From positions 62,001-126,000 of the forward strand of contig CAWFZT010000006.1 of assembly GCA_963820415.1 (NCBI GenBank): DNA of 64,000 bases. The letters are read 5' to 3'. The translations under genes were made by a program, and so were the position numbers. Shown one piece after another: positions 17,947 to 26,181 of the stretch. Numbering within the stretch: the first letter of the stretch is position 1; each line of letters starts with the position of its first letter. This DNA comes from CAWFZT01 sp963820415 (GTDB taxonomy: Bacteria > Chloroflexota > Anaerolineae > Anaerolineales > Anaerolineaceae). The notes under the pieces were generated by a model. It had not been told where the DNA came from, ran no database searches, and saw only the letters and a program-made list of their open reading frames with translations.

Positions 17947-18764
17947 ACCGTCCAACCCCCATCTACCACAACATTGTTCCCCGTCATATAGCTCGAGGCG
18001 TCTGAAGCGAGGAACAGGATGGCGCCGTTCATTTCGTCTTTGTGGGCCATGCGCCCCATGACGGTGCGGAAGGAATAATTCTTGGTGAAAATTTCATCGT
18101 GATTGTTGTAAATCCCGCCTGGGGTCAGCGAATTTACCCGGATGTTCTTTCCGGCGTAGTAAGTAGCCAGGTAACGGGTCAGGCCGAGGACACCCGCCTT
18201 GGTGACCGAGTAAAAAACCGGTTTATACTGCTGAGGTTGGCCGGGGCGTTCGTACAGGCGCTGGTCGGGTCCCACCAGGCCGTAGGTCGAACAGATGTTG
18301 ATGATCACACCATGATCCTGGGCCAGCATAGGTTTAACGGCCGCCTGGGCGGACAGGAACATGCCGGTTAGGTTCACATCCAGGGCCTGCTGCCAGGCAG
18401 ACAGCGGGTAATCCTCAAAAGCATTGCGCGACTGAGCGCTTTGGTTCTGCGGGTCAAACTTGGGGTCCATGGCAGCGCTGCAAACCAAAATATCCAGGCG
18501 TCCAAACGACGCCACGGCTGCGTCCGCCATGGCCCGCGTCGATTTAGGACGGGTCACATCCACCGCACACGCCAGGGCCTTATAGCCAGAATGCTTCAGG
18601 TCATCAACCACCTGTTGTGTCGCGGTCTGGTTTAGGTCTGCTACTACCACTGCCGCCCCGGCCTGTGCCAGGGTCCGGCAAAATTCTTTGCCCAATAAGC
18701 CAGCCCCGCCAGTTACTACGGCAGTCTGCCCATCCAATCTGAATTTGTCGAAGATATCTGCCAT
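17940..18764 (-). CDS. Short-chain dehydrogenase/reductase next to the nonulosonate genes
   Basis: 274 aa classical SDR. TGGAGLLG at about residues 18-25, the catalytic serine in INICSTYG (about 150) and YSVTKAG (about 186) are present, with the C-terminal GNNVVVDGGWTVW. An insertion near residue 160 (PDQRLYERPGQPQQY) is not typical of FabG but occurs in the PtmA-like SDRs of flagellin-glycan loci. It overlaps the downstream synthetase gene by 7 nt. It probably oxidises or reduces the nonulosonate or its precursor; the exact step is unknown. Confidence 0.85.
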   Translation of the reverse strand: MADIFDKFRLDGQTAVVTGGAGLLGKEFCRTLAQAGAAVVVADLNQTATQQVVDDLKHSGYKALACAVDVTRPKSTRAMADAAVASFGRLDILVCSAAMDPKFDPQNQSAQSRNAFEDYPLSAWQQALDVNLTGMFLSAQAAVKPMLAQDHGVIINICSTYGLVGPDQRLYERPGQPQQYKPVFYSVTKAGVLGLTRYLATYYAGKNIRVNSLTPGGIYNNHDEIFTKNYSFRTVMGRMAHKDEMNGAILFLASDASSYMTGNNVVVDGGWTVW

Positions 18765-18785
18765 CCAAAGCCTCCAGGAAATAAT

Positions 18786-19772
18786 TTACAGGTCAACTGC
18801 CTTCCTAGTGCGGGAAGATTCAAGTGCAGCTAGCGCCAGGCGCAGCACGCGCTCGCCATCTGCAAGAGTGCAGGAGGGCGCTTCTTCGCCGCGCCCTACG
18901 GCCAGGAAATGCCGCATTTCATCCAGGAACATATCGTTACGCTCGAAACCACCCGGGGCCGGGAAGGTGCTCCAGGCGCCATCCTTTGCCTTGTACAGAC
19001 GTACAGTGTTATCTGCGGCGTCCCACATCAGCGTCCCCAGGCTGCCGATGATCTCGAAGCGGTAGCTGGGCGGGCGCTGGAAAAGGTCGAGGTGAGCGCT
19101 GCCAATCGCCCCTCCGCTGAAACGTAGCCCGATTTCAGCTACATCATCTACGTCAATCTCCATGTCGCTGACTTTACCAGTAAAAGCCCACACACTTTCG
19201 ATCTCGCCCAACAGCCAGCGTAAATAATCTACCGGGTGACAGAGGGTCAGCACCGCCCCGCCGCCCAGGTCACGCCGGGCGCTGTAACTGCTGCGGTAAT
19301 CCTCCCAGGGGTGCCAGCCGGGCATGTAGTCGCCGTAATGGGCGCGTGCTGAAAGAGGGCGGCCAATCGCGCCGGCATTGAGCAGCTCAGCCACCTTGCG
19401 GAAACATGGGTGAAAGCGGAACTGGAAGCCCACCAGCACCTTCCCCCCGCCGGTTTGCATTGCGGATTTGAGCTCGTCCAGGCGGTCGAGGTTGTGAGAA
19501 ATGGGTTTTTCTAGAAAAAGATGGCAGCCGGCCTCAGCCGCCGGTACAGCCACGTCCATATGACAGGCGCTCGGGTTGGCGATAATGACCGCATCCGGGC
19601 GGTGACCCAGGGCAGCATCCAGGTCTGTTTCCACGGGAAGACCCGCCAGCTCGTCCAGCGGCAGGGTTGAGCGACCTGAGCGGTATAAAACAATGTCCTT
19701 TTCGCCCAGGGATAGTAAATTGCGCATATGGCGCCGGCCCACGGATCCAAAACCAGCGATCAAGAATTTCAT
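18786..19772 (-). CDS. Gfo/Idh/MocA-family oxidoreductase
   Basis: 328 aa. The N-terminal Rossmann loop is LIAGFGSVGRRH, followed by the conserved ANPSACH and the active-site LEKPIS motif at about residue 90. The C-terminal alpha/beta domain with HYGDYMPGWHPWEDYR carries substrate-binding histidines. These enzymes act with NAD(P) on sugar or inositol hydroxyls. Placed between the SDR and a GT-B gene in the sialic-like module, it likely modifies an amino sugar or nonulosonate; similar proteins occur in ptm-type clusters. The start overlaps the upstream gene by 4 nt. Confidence 0.88.
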   Translation of the reverse strand: MKFLIAGFGSVGRRHMRNLLSLGEKDIVLYRSGRSTLPLDELAGLPVETDLDAALGHRPDAVIIANPSACHMDVAVPAAEAGCHLFLEKPISHNLDRLDELKSAMQTGGGKVLVGFQFRFHPCFRKVAELLNAGAIGRPLSARAHYGDYMPGWHPWEDYRSSYSARRDLGGGAVLTLCHPVDYLRWLLGEIESVWAFTGKVSDMEIDVDDVAEIGLRFSGGAIGSAHLDLFQRPPSYRFEIIGSLGTLMWDAADNTVRLYKAKDGAWSTFPAPGGFERNDMFLDEMRHFLAVGRGEEAPSCTLADGERVLRLALAALESSRTRKAVDL

Positions 19773-21232
19773 AAGCCAGTTCCCTTCGTTTTGAAGTTAT
19801 CGGACGCCAATCCCGCCAGGAATCCCCCTGTTGTTCGTCCGGCGCTGCCATCCGTGAACGTGACTTCTTCCCTGATAAATTTCCGTCGCGCTTCCTGGTC
19901 AGCCTGCCCATCTTTCAAATAACGGTTGATTTCCTGTTTGAGTTGCTCTTCTGTGAGAGCAACGCGCCCGGCGCAGGCCTTACGAAAGCGCTGGTGTGTC
20001 GGCCATTTACCAATTTCCGTCAGGGCCAGCGAGAATTTCCCTTTTTGTCCCCACCCACCTGGCATATCAAAGCATACACTGATAATCGGCCGGTCGTGGA
20101 TAGCAGTTTCGACCACCATGGTCGAATATACGGTCATGAACACATCCGAATGGGCCATCATCGAGGTTTTTTCAGGCATATCCTCGCCCGAATAGTAACC
20201 CAGTTCGCCGCCCAAAGGCACCGGCTCGACCACGTGCACGTTAGGCAAATCGCGTGCCAACTGGCGAATGCGGTCAGCCTCACTCCGGTAAAGCGGTTCG
20301 TTCCAGAAATGGTTGGGGTGCAGGCGTACGAGCAGTTGGGCTGGTTCTGCCAGGGCATCATTTGCCACCATGCGCGCCAACGGCTCGATATCCTGGATAT
20401 TGGGCGAAAAGGTGACAAAACTGCACGCAAATGAAAGGAGGCGACGTTGCGGGTCCAGATTATGCAGCCGGAAATATTCCTCACGCGGCACCAACCATTC
20501 TCGCCTGAAATAACCATCATACGAAGGCATACCGCCAATATGCACCCGAGCCGGATCCCAATCTGAACCCTGAACTAGTTCTTCTTTTTGAATCTCTGAC
20601 CAGCAGGTGATATAATCGACCGGGGCCCCGCTCAGGCTGTAGCTGGAAGGGTTGTCCCATCCCACCACCACTGCCGCCGTGCACACCCCACGCCGGGCCG
20701 CCTGGCGCAGCAGGTAGCGATCCATCCGCCAACCGGGTGTACTGGCAACCACTAGATCTGGCTGGTATTTCTCGAACAAGTCCGTGTAGAGATCGGGTGA
20801 AAACTGCATCTGCCGTTTCACCAGCTCACGCCGGGCTGCTTTCGAACTTCGTAAAACCTGAACGAGAGCCTTCATCAACGGCATGACCACACGCCGTCTC
20901 CCGGTTGCCTCAAATTCCACCTGGTGGATGTTGCTGTCCATTGCTTCGGTGTTGATACGCCGCGAACCGCCAACCCGGCGCAGGAATGACAGCCAGAACT
21001 GGGTGGATGGCGATATCTGGTCAGCATACTGGTGAGCTTGTTTGAGGCGTAACCCTTCCACTACCAATCCCGGCTGTCCGAAACGGCGGGTGATCTGCTC
21101 TTTCAGCCCATCGTCGGTAAGCACTACTACTTCAAGCCCGGACTGTAGAAGAGTTGGGACGACGTCGCTCTGCAAAAAATAAACGATAGCCAGGCCGTGA
21201 TCGGCGCTGATAAACACGCGTCTGGAATTCAT
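19769..21232 (-). CDS. Surface-polysaccharide GT-B-like protein
   Basis: 487 aa soluble protein. The N-terminus VFISADHGLAIVYFLQSDV and a central VVASTPGWRMDRYLLR-like segment fit the first Rossmann domain of a GT-B fold. The C-terminal half has LLVRLHPNHFW, SDVFMTVYSTMVVETAI and IISVCFDMPG, the pattern of CDP-glycerol transferase-like or UDP-GlcNAc 2-epimerase-like proteins, in which an acidic or serine pair binds the nucleotide phosphate. I cannot tell a transferase from an epimerase from this alone. A hydrolysing epimerase would fit the sialic-like context, but the epimerase motifs are not clear. Confidence 0.7.
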   Translation of the reverse strand: MNSRRVFISADHGLAIVYFLQSDVVPTLLQSGLEVVVLTDDGLKEQITRRFGQPGLVVEGLRLKQAHQYADQISPSTQFWLSFLRRVGGSRRINTEAMDSNIHQVEFEATGRRRVVMPLMKALVQVLRSSKAARRELVKRQMQFSPDLYTDLFEKYQPDLVVASTPGWRMDRYLLRQAARRGVCTAAVVVGWDNPSSYSLSGAPVDYITCWSEIQKEELVQGSDWDPARVHIGGMPSYDGYFRREWLVPREEYFRLHNLDPQRRLLSFACSFVTFSPNIQDIEPLARMVANDALAEPAQLLVRLHPNHFWNEPLYRSEADRIRQLARDLPNVHVVEPVPLGGELGYYSGEDMPEKTSMMAHSDVFMTVYSTMVVETAIHDRPIISVCFDMPGGWGQKGKFSLALTEIGKWPTHQRFRKACAGRVALTEEQLKQEINRYLKDGQADQEARRKFIREEVTFTDGSAGRTTGGFLAGLASDNFKTKGTGL

Positions 21233-21238
21233 AAAGGC

Positions 21239-22195
21239 TTACCTGTCATAATACCAGCGAAAGATCGCGTCATAGAAAGATAACAAAGTATGTTTCACCG
21301 GCGGAAAATCGAGCAGAGCATTGTTCTTGCCCGTGCGGGCGCGCTCGGCTGTCGTCGAGATCAACCCAGGCATGCTGCGCAGGGTGTTGCTCATATTCAT
21401 TGCCAGAGGTTCGGTGGGCATCAGGCGCAGGTAGCCGGCCTCGTTCATACGGGCGTCTAACTGTTTGACCTGTCCCATTGGCCGGTCCATGCTGAAGGGT
21501 AAGAATTGGGCCAGTACCTTCTTGCGCGCCAGGAACTGCCAGTGTGAGGCTCCCAAAATGGCCTGAACACCCTGATAATTCAAACGCACGTCCTGCGAAG
21601 TTTCGTAATGCTGGCGAATTTCTTGCTCCGACTGTCCCAGGCTCAGGTCGAATTCTTTGAAAACTTCCCAGGGAATAAACTGGCCCTGTTCCACTACCAC
21701 TCCGGAGGTCTGTTCTCCCCAGGTCACGCTGCTGGAATAATATTCCGGATTGGTGCGGAACGGACGGGCGGTGACCATACCGGTTCTGGGGTAAGTCTCC
21801 ATCAACTGCATCGAACGAGACAGCCAGCCCGGGTGAAAGTAACAGTCGTTATCTGTATAAGCAATCAGCTCACCCGGCGCGCCGCCCAGGATGAAGTTCC
21901 ACGCTCCGCCCTTGCCCAGGTTCTTTTCGGACAGCAGTAGAAACTGGATCCGCCCGCCCTCGTGCTCGTCGAGCAAATACTGGCGAACTTCCCCACAACT
22001 GCCATTATCGAAAACCATCAGATCATAAGGAAGGTCAGTATTTTGCCAGATACTGCCCAGACAGGCCTTTAATACCTCCAACATCTCGGCGTAAAAACCG
22101 CTCAAGAACGGGATGTAGTTCAATACGGCAACAGTAATGTGGGCCGGTTTAGCAACATCCTTTACGTATTTAACCGGGTTTTGTCCAACGCGCAT
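21239..22195 (-). CDS. Glycosyltransferase family 2
   Basis: 318 aa from the ATG at 22195, with GGAGATCAGC just upstream. A longer in-frame extension to 22393 would run into the neighbouring gene and is rejected. ITVAVLNYIPFL is the N-terminal strand. DLMVFDNGSCG and AYTDNDCYFHPGW supply the nucleotide- and metal-binding aspartates (DxD as DND, at about residue 115). The late part contains an LGASHWQFLARKKVL block before a hydrophobic end. Likely a cytoplasmic transferase adding one residue of the repeat unit. Confidence 0.85.
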   Translation of the reverse strand: MRVGQNPVKYVKDVAKPAHITVAVLNYIPFLSGFYAEMLEVLKACLGSIWQNTDLPYDLMVFDNGSCGEVRQYLLDEHEGGRIQFLLLSEKNLGKGGAWNFILGGAPGELIAYTDNDCYFHPGWLSRSMQLMETYPRTGMVTARPFRTNPEYYSSSVTWGEQTSGVVVEQGQFIPWEVFKEFDLSLGQSEQEIRQHYETSQDVRLNYQGVQAILGASHWQFLARKKVLAQFLPFSMDRPMGQVKQLDARMNEAGYLRLMPTEPLAMNMSNTLRSMPGLISTTAERARTGKNNALLDFPPVKHTLLSFYDAIFRWYYDR

Positions 22196-22233
22196 GCTGA
22201 TCTCCAACTGCGGAATCTGATAATACCATAAAA

Positions 22234-23175
22234 CTACTTTCTCCCCTTCCACCACGTGCGAAAATCCCGATAGGCCTTTACCGGGTGAAACAAAGTATAA
22301 AATACCTTGCCCAAGGCTTCCGAATGAAGGCGTACGAGCGGGAAGATTTCTACCTCGCGCCAGAATTTTTCCCATGAAGCAGGATAGGGGCACAGTTTCT
22401 CGTCCTGTACCGACCGGTCGCAGTCGATCAAGTGAAAGATATGCTGTTTCCCACCTGCCAGACGAGTATTTTCAAAGGTTTCGGGCAGGCGGTAGTGTGG
22501 CTGCCCATTCGGCAGGTGACTGTAATCGTGACTCTGGTGGATAATATCGATCGCCCCGGTGGCATCCACGGTTGGCCAACCGCGCTGGCGAGCTTCGTAA
22601 ATCATCCAGTTATCCCAGCCAGCGCGCCCGATCGCAAATTCAGGAATGTGCAAAAAACAACTGCGCGGATAGACAAAATAGTCACTTCCACCGCGCGGGT
22701 GCAGCTTGCCGGTAGAATGCAGGCGGCTCCGTAGACGGTCCGCCCATCCCGCGGAAAAGTCCAGCGGTTCGAGCACATCCAGGTCCCATCGTTGTCCAAC
22801 CATCAGGAATTGCTCGTGATGAAAATCCCCGTTCTGTGGGGATTGGGCGCTAATCTTTTGGGCGGTTTCGACAAAACCTGGCAGCAGCACAATGTCGGCA
22901 TTGATGCAGCACAACAACGGGCTGGAATTGAGCTGCCTGGCCAGGTCAAACATCGAGCTGATCAGCGGCGTGCCCAGGCTGTTACAGCGCACATCCGGCA
23001 AGTAGGTTGCCCCCAGCTCTACAGCCGCTTCCGCCATGCCCTCTTCCTTGCCAATCAAGGCCACTTCAACCCGCGCCCCAAGCTGCTTCCAGGAACCTAT
23101 GGCGTTGCGCTGGATCATGGCAATGTGAGAGTTGGTGAACGGCTTGGGGGCGGTAAATATAGTGAGGTCAGTCAT
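22234..23175 (-). CDS. GT-A-like glycosyltransferase carrying an in-frame hairpin repeat
   Basis: 313 aa from the ATG at 23175, which overlaps or abuts the SpsF stop; the longer frame to 23289 lies inside that gene. TIFTAPKPFTNSHIAMIQRNAIGSW opens the protein, CINADIVLLPGF provides a DxD-like NADI site at about residue 88, and FLMVGQRWDLDV and YPRSCF are typical of this unnamed polysaccharide-locus family. Residues about 111-119 (SPQNGDFHH) are encoded by a copy of the 23-nt repeat in a loop between two conserved blocks. Function as a sugar transferase is inferred from fold and context. Confidence 0.75.
   Translation of the reverse strand: MTDLTIFTAPKPFTNSHIAMIQRNAIGSWKQLGARVEVALIGKEEGMAEAAVELGATYLPDVRCNSLGTPLISSMFDLARQLNSSPLLCCINADIVLLPGFVETAQKISAQSPQNGDFHHEQFLMVGQRWDLDVLEPLDFSAGWADRLRSRLHSTGKLHPRGGSDYFVYPRSCFLHIPEFAIGRAGWDNWMIYEARQRGWPTVDATGAIDIIHQSHDYSHLPNGQPHYRLPETFENTRLAGGKQHIFHLIDCDRSVQDEKLCPYPASWEKFWREVEIFPLVRLHSEALGKVFYTLFHPVKAYRDFRTWWKGRK
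22818..22842. repeat. 23-nt hairpin repeat inside a coding region
   Basis: The minus strand reads CCCCACAGAACGGGGATT and TTCATC, the same as the tandem units at 9084. It is translated in frame as PQNGDFHH within the glycosyltransferase gene, without a stop. Orientation is opposite to the 9060, 26144 and 28215 copies relative to the plus strand. Confidence 0.85.
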
Positions 23176-23177
23176 AG

Positions 23178-23951
23178 TCAGGCCGGTTTTTGCCTTTCGT
23201 CCACATCCAGGTATGTTCTGTGCTTCACCTGGGAATTGATCAACGCCAGTTGCGGTTCGCGTTCGAACAATTCCAGCACATCCAACCACGTAAAAGCGCG
23301 GTTTTCGGCTAGGCGGGCAAATATCTGGCGCACCAGTTCCAGATCTTGGGGGGTGTCCACCGTCCAGCGCATTTCTCCGTAATCTTTATCGTAATCTACG
23401 CGCAAGATCTTAAACCTGCCCGGGCTATCATACAGGTAAGGCATGACGTGTTCGCGTTCGTGCGGCTCTTTGGCCTCTTTCCAGGCGCACTCCAGGGCCT
23501 GGAAAGTGCACACTTCCACATCCAGCCCGATGGGATAGGTGCGTTTAAGGGGCGGGGGCAGGCGGTTACAGCAGAAATCGACGCCGGTGCGCAGGAATTC
23601 TTCCATAACTTGGTCAAGTAACTGCGGGTCAACTAGCGGGCAATCCGCCGTCAGGCGCACAACCACGTCAGCCCTGAAAGCCAGGGCAGCCTGGTAGAAC
23701 CGGTCAAGCACATCGTGCAGGCTGCCGCGCGAGATGGCGATTCCGTTCTGCCGGCAGTACGCCTCAACCGCATCGTCTTCCGGCTGGGTGGTAGTGGCGA
23801 CCACTACCAGGTCAACCGTCTTGGCACGGCGGGCGCGCTCGACCACGTGCGCCAGCATGGGCTTGCCAGCAATATCCAACAATATTTTTCCCGGCAGCCG
23901 GCTGGAAGCCATCCGGCCTTGAATGATTGCGACTGTATTTCGATGAGTCAT
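23178..23951 (-). CDS. spsF: SpsF-like cytidylyltransferase
   Basis: 257 aa. AIIQGRMASSRLPGKIL is the diagnostic nucleotide-binding loop of the SpsF/PseF branch (R-x5-RLPGK). VVVATTTQPEDDAV, RLTADCPLVDP (about residue 98) and MRWTVDTPQDLELVR provide the other conserved residues and the metal-binding Asp. SpsF-type enzymes pair with SpsE-type synthases in nonulosonate or spore-coat glycan synthesis, and here the synthase is two genes downstream in coordinate order (25060-26127). The C-terminal 20 residues are variable. It overlaps the upstream GT4 gene by 1 nt. Confidence 0.85.
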   Translation of the reverse strand: MTHRNTVAIIQGRMASSRLPGKILLDIAGKPMLAHVVERARRAKTVDLVVVATTTQPEDDAVEAYCRQNGIAISRGSLHDVLDRFYQAALAFRADVVVRLTADCPLVDPQLLDQVMEEFLRTGVDFCCNRLPPPLKRTYPIGLDVEVCTFQALECAWKEAKEPHEREHVMPYLYDSPGRFKILRVDYDKDYGEMRWTVDTPQDLELVRQIFARLAENRAFTWLDVLELFEREPQLALINSQVKHRTYLDVDERQKPA

Positions 23952-25060
23952 TAATTACCCGTTCTGGCTAAATCATAAGCTTTCAATAATACCTTGAAAT
24001 TTTCCGTCCAATCCGCTCGCTGTTCAGCCAGGCGACGGGCGGCCTTCCCAATTTCGGCCAGCCTGTTGCGTTGGCGATAAGCCTGGAGGATGCCCTCCAC
24101 CAGGGCGTCTTCATCCCCGTCCGGAAACAACCACCCTTGCACTTCGGGGGTGATCCATTCTTTATTGCCCGGGACATCCGAAACCAGCGCCGGCAGTCCA
24201 CTGGCTAAGGCCTCCATCATCGATACCGAAGAACCATCGCTGTGCGAGGCGCTGAGATACACATCAGCCGCCCGGCAGAAATGCGGCAGTTCGTTCTGGC
24301 TGGTTTGCCCACCAAAATAGACCCGGTCGTTGAGATCGTGCTGTGCCAGCAGTTGCCGCAGCATCCCAGCCTGTGACCCGCCGCCAAGCAGCAGCAGGCG
24401 CAGATCGGGAATCTGCCGCGCCGCTCGGATAAAAGCCCGAACCACCAGGTCCACCCCATAAACGGGTTCCCAGGAGCGTAAGGACAGCAAAATAAAAGAC
24501 TCTTCCCAGCCCAGGCGGCTGCGCAAGTCACCCGGCGCGCCGGGGACAAAATGCTGTAAATCGACCCCCCACGGGAAAAGCATCACGCGCTCTCCCGCGA
24601 AACCAAGCGATTCCGCTTTCTGGCGCACTGCCTGACAGTCGCCCACCAACACCCGGGTGTGGTGGAGCGTGTAGCGGGTAACCCAATTCATCCAACGCGT
24701 CCGCTGCGCTTCGAGCAGCAGGTCAGATCCCCAGGACATACTGACCAGCGGCTGGAAACCGCTCAGGGCAGCCAGGAAGGCCGCTGATTGAACCGGGCCG
24801 GCATGCAATATATCCGGCTTCAGCCTGCCCAGCACCTTGCGCAGGTCCAACCACAGGGCTGGAACCGCCTTCCATTTGAAAGGGCTCTGCCCGCCCAGCC
24901 AGTGCACCTGCTCAACCTCGGGCGGCAGCGACCGGTCTTCTATCTGGCGCGAACTGCGCTCCAGGCGCAGGTAATAAACGCGGTGAGGGGTGCCTGCCAG
25001 CGCCGAGAGGAAGCGGTAATCGTGCGGTGTATAATCGCGGGTGAAATAAAGGACGCGCAC
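23951..25060 (-). CDS. Glycosyltransferase family 4
   Basis: 369 aa retaining GT-B enzyme. The N-terminal domain starts MRVLYFTRDYTPHDYRFL. The C-terminal domain has LLSLRSWEPVYGVDLVVRAF, LLLLGGGSQ and the nucleotide-sugar motif SSVSMMEALASGLP (E-x7-E region, about residue 287). Likely adds a sugar to the lipid-linked precursor in the cytoplasm. It overlaps the synthase gene on one side and the SpsF gene on the other by one base each, so all three are translated from one message. Confidence 0.9.
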   Translation of the reverse strand: MRVLYFTRDYTPHDYRFLSALAGTPHRVYYLRLERSSRQIEDRSLPPEVEQVHWLGGQSPFKWKAVPALWLDLRKVLGRLKPDILHAGPVQSAAFLAALSGFQPLVSMSWGSDLLLEAQRTRWMNWVTRYTLHHTRVLVGDCQAVRQKAESLGFAGERVMLFPWGVDLQHFVPGAPGDLRSRLGWEESFILLSLRSWEPVYGVDLVVRAFIRAARQIPDLRLLLLGGGSQAGMLRQLLAQHDLNDRVYFGGQTSQNELPHFCRAADVYLSASHSDGSSVSMMEALASGLPALVSDVPGNKEWITPEVQGWLFPDGDEDALVEGILQAYRQRNRLAEIGKAARRLAEQRADWTENFKVLLKAYDLARTGN

Positions 25061-26127
25061 TATTCTCCTAAAACCGTCCAGCGCAGTTCGTGACCGAAAG
25101 GAATGTCCTGCTGAGCGTGTAACCCGATCACCCGCTCAAGGTCATATGGCATGATCGCTTCAGGAGGGGCGGGTCGAAGTACGTCCAGCATTTCTCGGGT
25201 GAGTATCTCGCCTTTCTTGATATCCCGCTTGGCCCGCAGGCAGCGCCGCTGGATAATGACAGTTTCCTGCTCATTTTCGGTGACAAATTTATCTCCTGTG
25301 CCCAAGGCGCGTTCGAGCTGCCGGGTATTCTCTACCATATCAGCCCAGGAATTGGGGTCCATGGCGAAAAGATGGTCCGGCCCCTCGCGGCTGGTGTCAT
25401 CGGTGAAATGCTTTTCGATCACCCGCGCTCCCAGGGCTACCGCTCCTAACACAGCCGCATGCCCGTGAGTATGGTCAGAAAGTCCGAGGATCAAATCCGG
25501 GAACATCAGGTGATAAGTGCACAGCACCAGCAGGTTGATGTATTTAAAATTTTCCAGGCTGGCAGTGTAATTGGTATTGCACTGCATTAATACTAATCGG
25601 GGATTGATCGACAGAATAGTATGCACGGCTCGCTGCACATCGCTGATATCCGAAGCGCCAGTTGCTAACAACACCGGCTTACCCTTGCGTGCAATGTGCT
25701 GCAAAGCCTCCGTCCAGGTGATTTCGCCAGATCCGATCTTAATAGCCGGCACGAAGGCGTCCAGGTAATCAGTTGCATCGAAGTCATAGGGTGATGAAAA
25801 ATAATCGATGCCCACCTCGTCACAGGTAGCTTTTAGCTCCTCGCACCATTGGAAGGGGATGGAATAATCCGCATACACTTCAAAGACTGATTTCTTCCAT
25901 TTCGCCTGGTGAGACTGCTGCCCACCCATCGTACGGAATCCATAATCAGAGACAATCTCAGGGGCGCGAAAGTTCTGAAATTTAGCCGCATCCGCTCCAG
26001 CTTGTTTGGCCAGACGGATCAAACTCTTGGCGCGTTCAAGGCTGCCATCATGGTTCGCTGCCACATCAGCAATGAAATAGGTAGGTTCGTTTTCACCGAT
26101 GGTATGATTTCCGATTTGAATTTTCAT
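25060..26127 (-). CDS. N-acetylneuraminate/pseudaminate synthase family (SpsE/PseI-like) with SAF domain
   Basis: 355 aa full-length NeuB-type synthase. FIADVAANHDGS, AAKFQNFRAPE and LSDHTHGHAAV belong to the TIM barrel (residues about 15-270) that condenses PEP with a modified hexosamine. CLRAKRDIKKGEIL and VIGLHAQQDIPFGHEL form the SAF (antifreeze-like) domain (about 290-352). Together with SpsF (23178) and the PseB-like dehydratase (28239) it suggests a pseudaminic- or spore-coat-like acid. No PseC aminotransferase or PseG hydrolase is seen in the window, so the product is uncertain. Confidence 0.9.
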   Translation of the reverse strand: MKIQIGNHTIGENEPTYFIADVAANHDGSLERAKSLIRLAKQAGADAAKFQNFRAPEIVSDYGFRTMGGQQSHQAKWKKSVFEVYADYSIPFQWCEELKATCDEVGIDYFSSPYDFDATDYLDAFVPAIKIGSGEITWTEALQHIARKGKPVLLATGASDISDVQRAVHTILSINPRLVLMQCNTNYTASLENFKYINLLVLCTYHLMFPDLILGLSDHTHGHAAVLGAVALGARVIEKHFTDDTSREGPDHLFAMDPNSWADMVENTRQLERALGTGDKFVTENEQETVIIQRRCLRAKRDIKKGEILTREMLDVLRPAPPEAIMPYDLERVIGLHAQQDIPFGHELRWTVLGE

Positions 26128-26143
26128 CCAATACCTCCTTCGA

Positions 26144-26167
26144 CCCCCACAGAACGGGGATTTTCAT
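26144..26167. repeat. 23-nt hairpin repeat, single copy
   Basis: CCCCCACAGAACGGGGATTTTCAT in the plus direction, between the start of the synthase gene (26127) and the stop of the broken GT-C gene (26182). Core is identical to the 9084 unit. Confidence 0.85.
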
Positions 26168-26181
26168 TTTTCAAGAAATAA

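Noticed and set aside
22196..22393. 66-residue N-terminal extension of the GT2 protein at 21239
   Set aside because: It overlaps the end of the neighbouring gene and shows no GT2-like sequence; the ATG at 22195 has GGAG upstream.
23176..23289. Longer start for the GT-A-like protein
   Set aside because: The extension lies wholly inside the SpsF coding region in another frame; the ATG at 23175 fits the overlap pattern of the operon.
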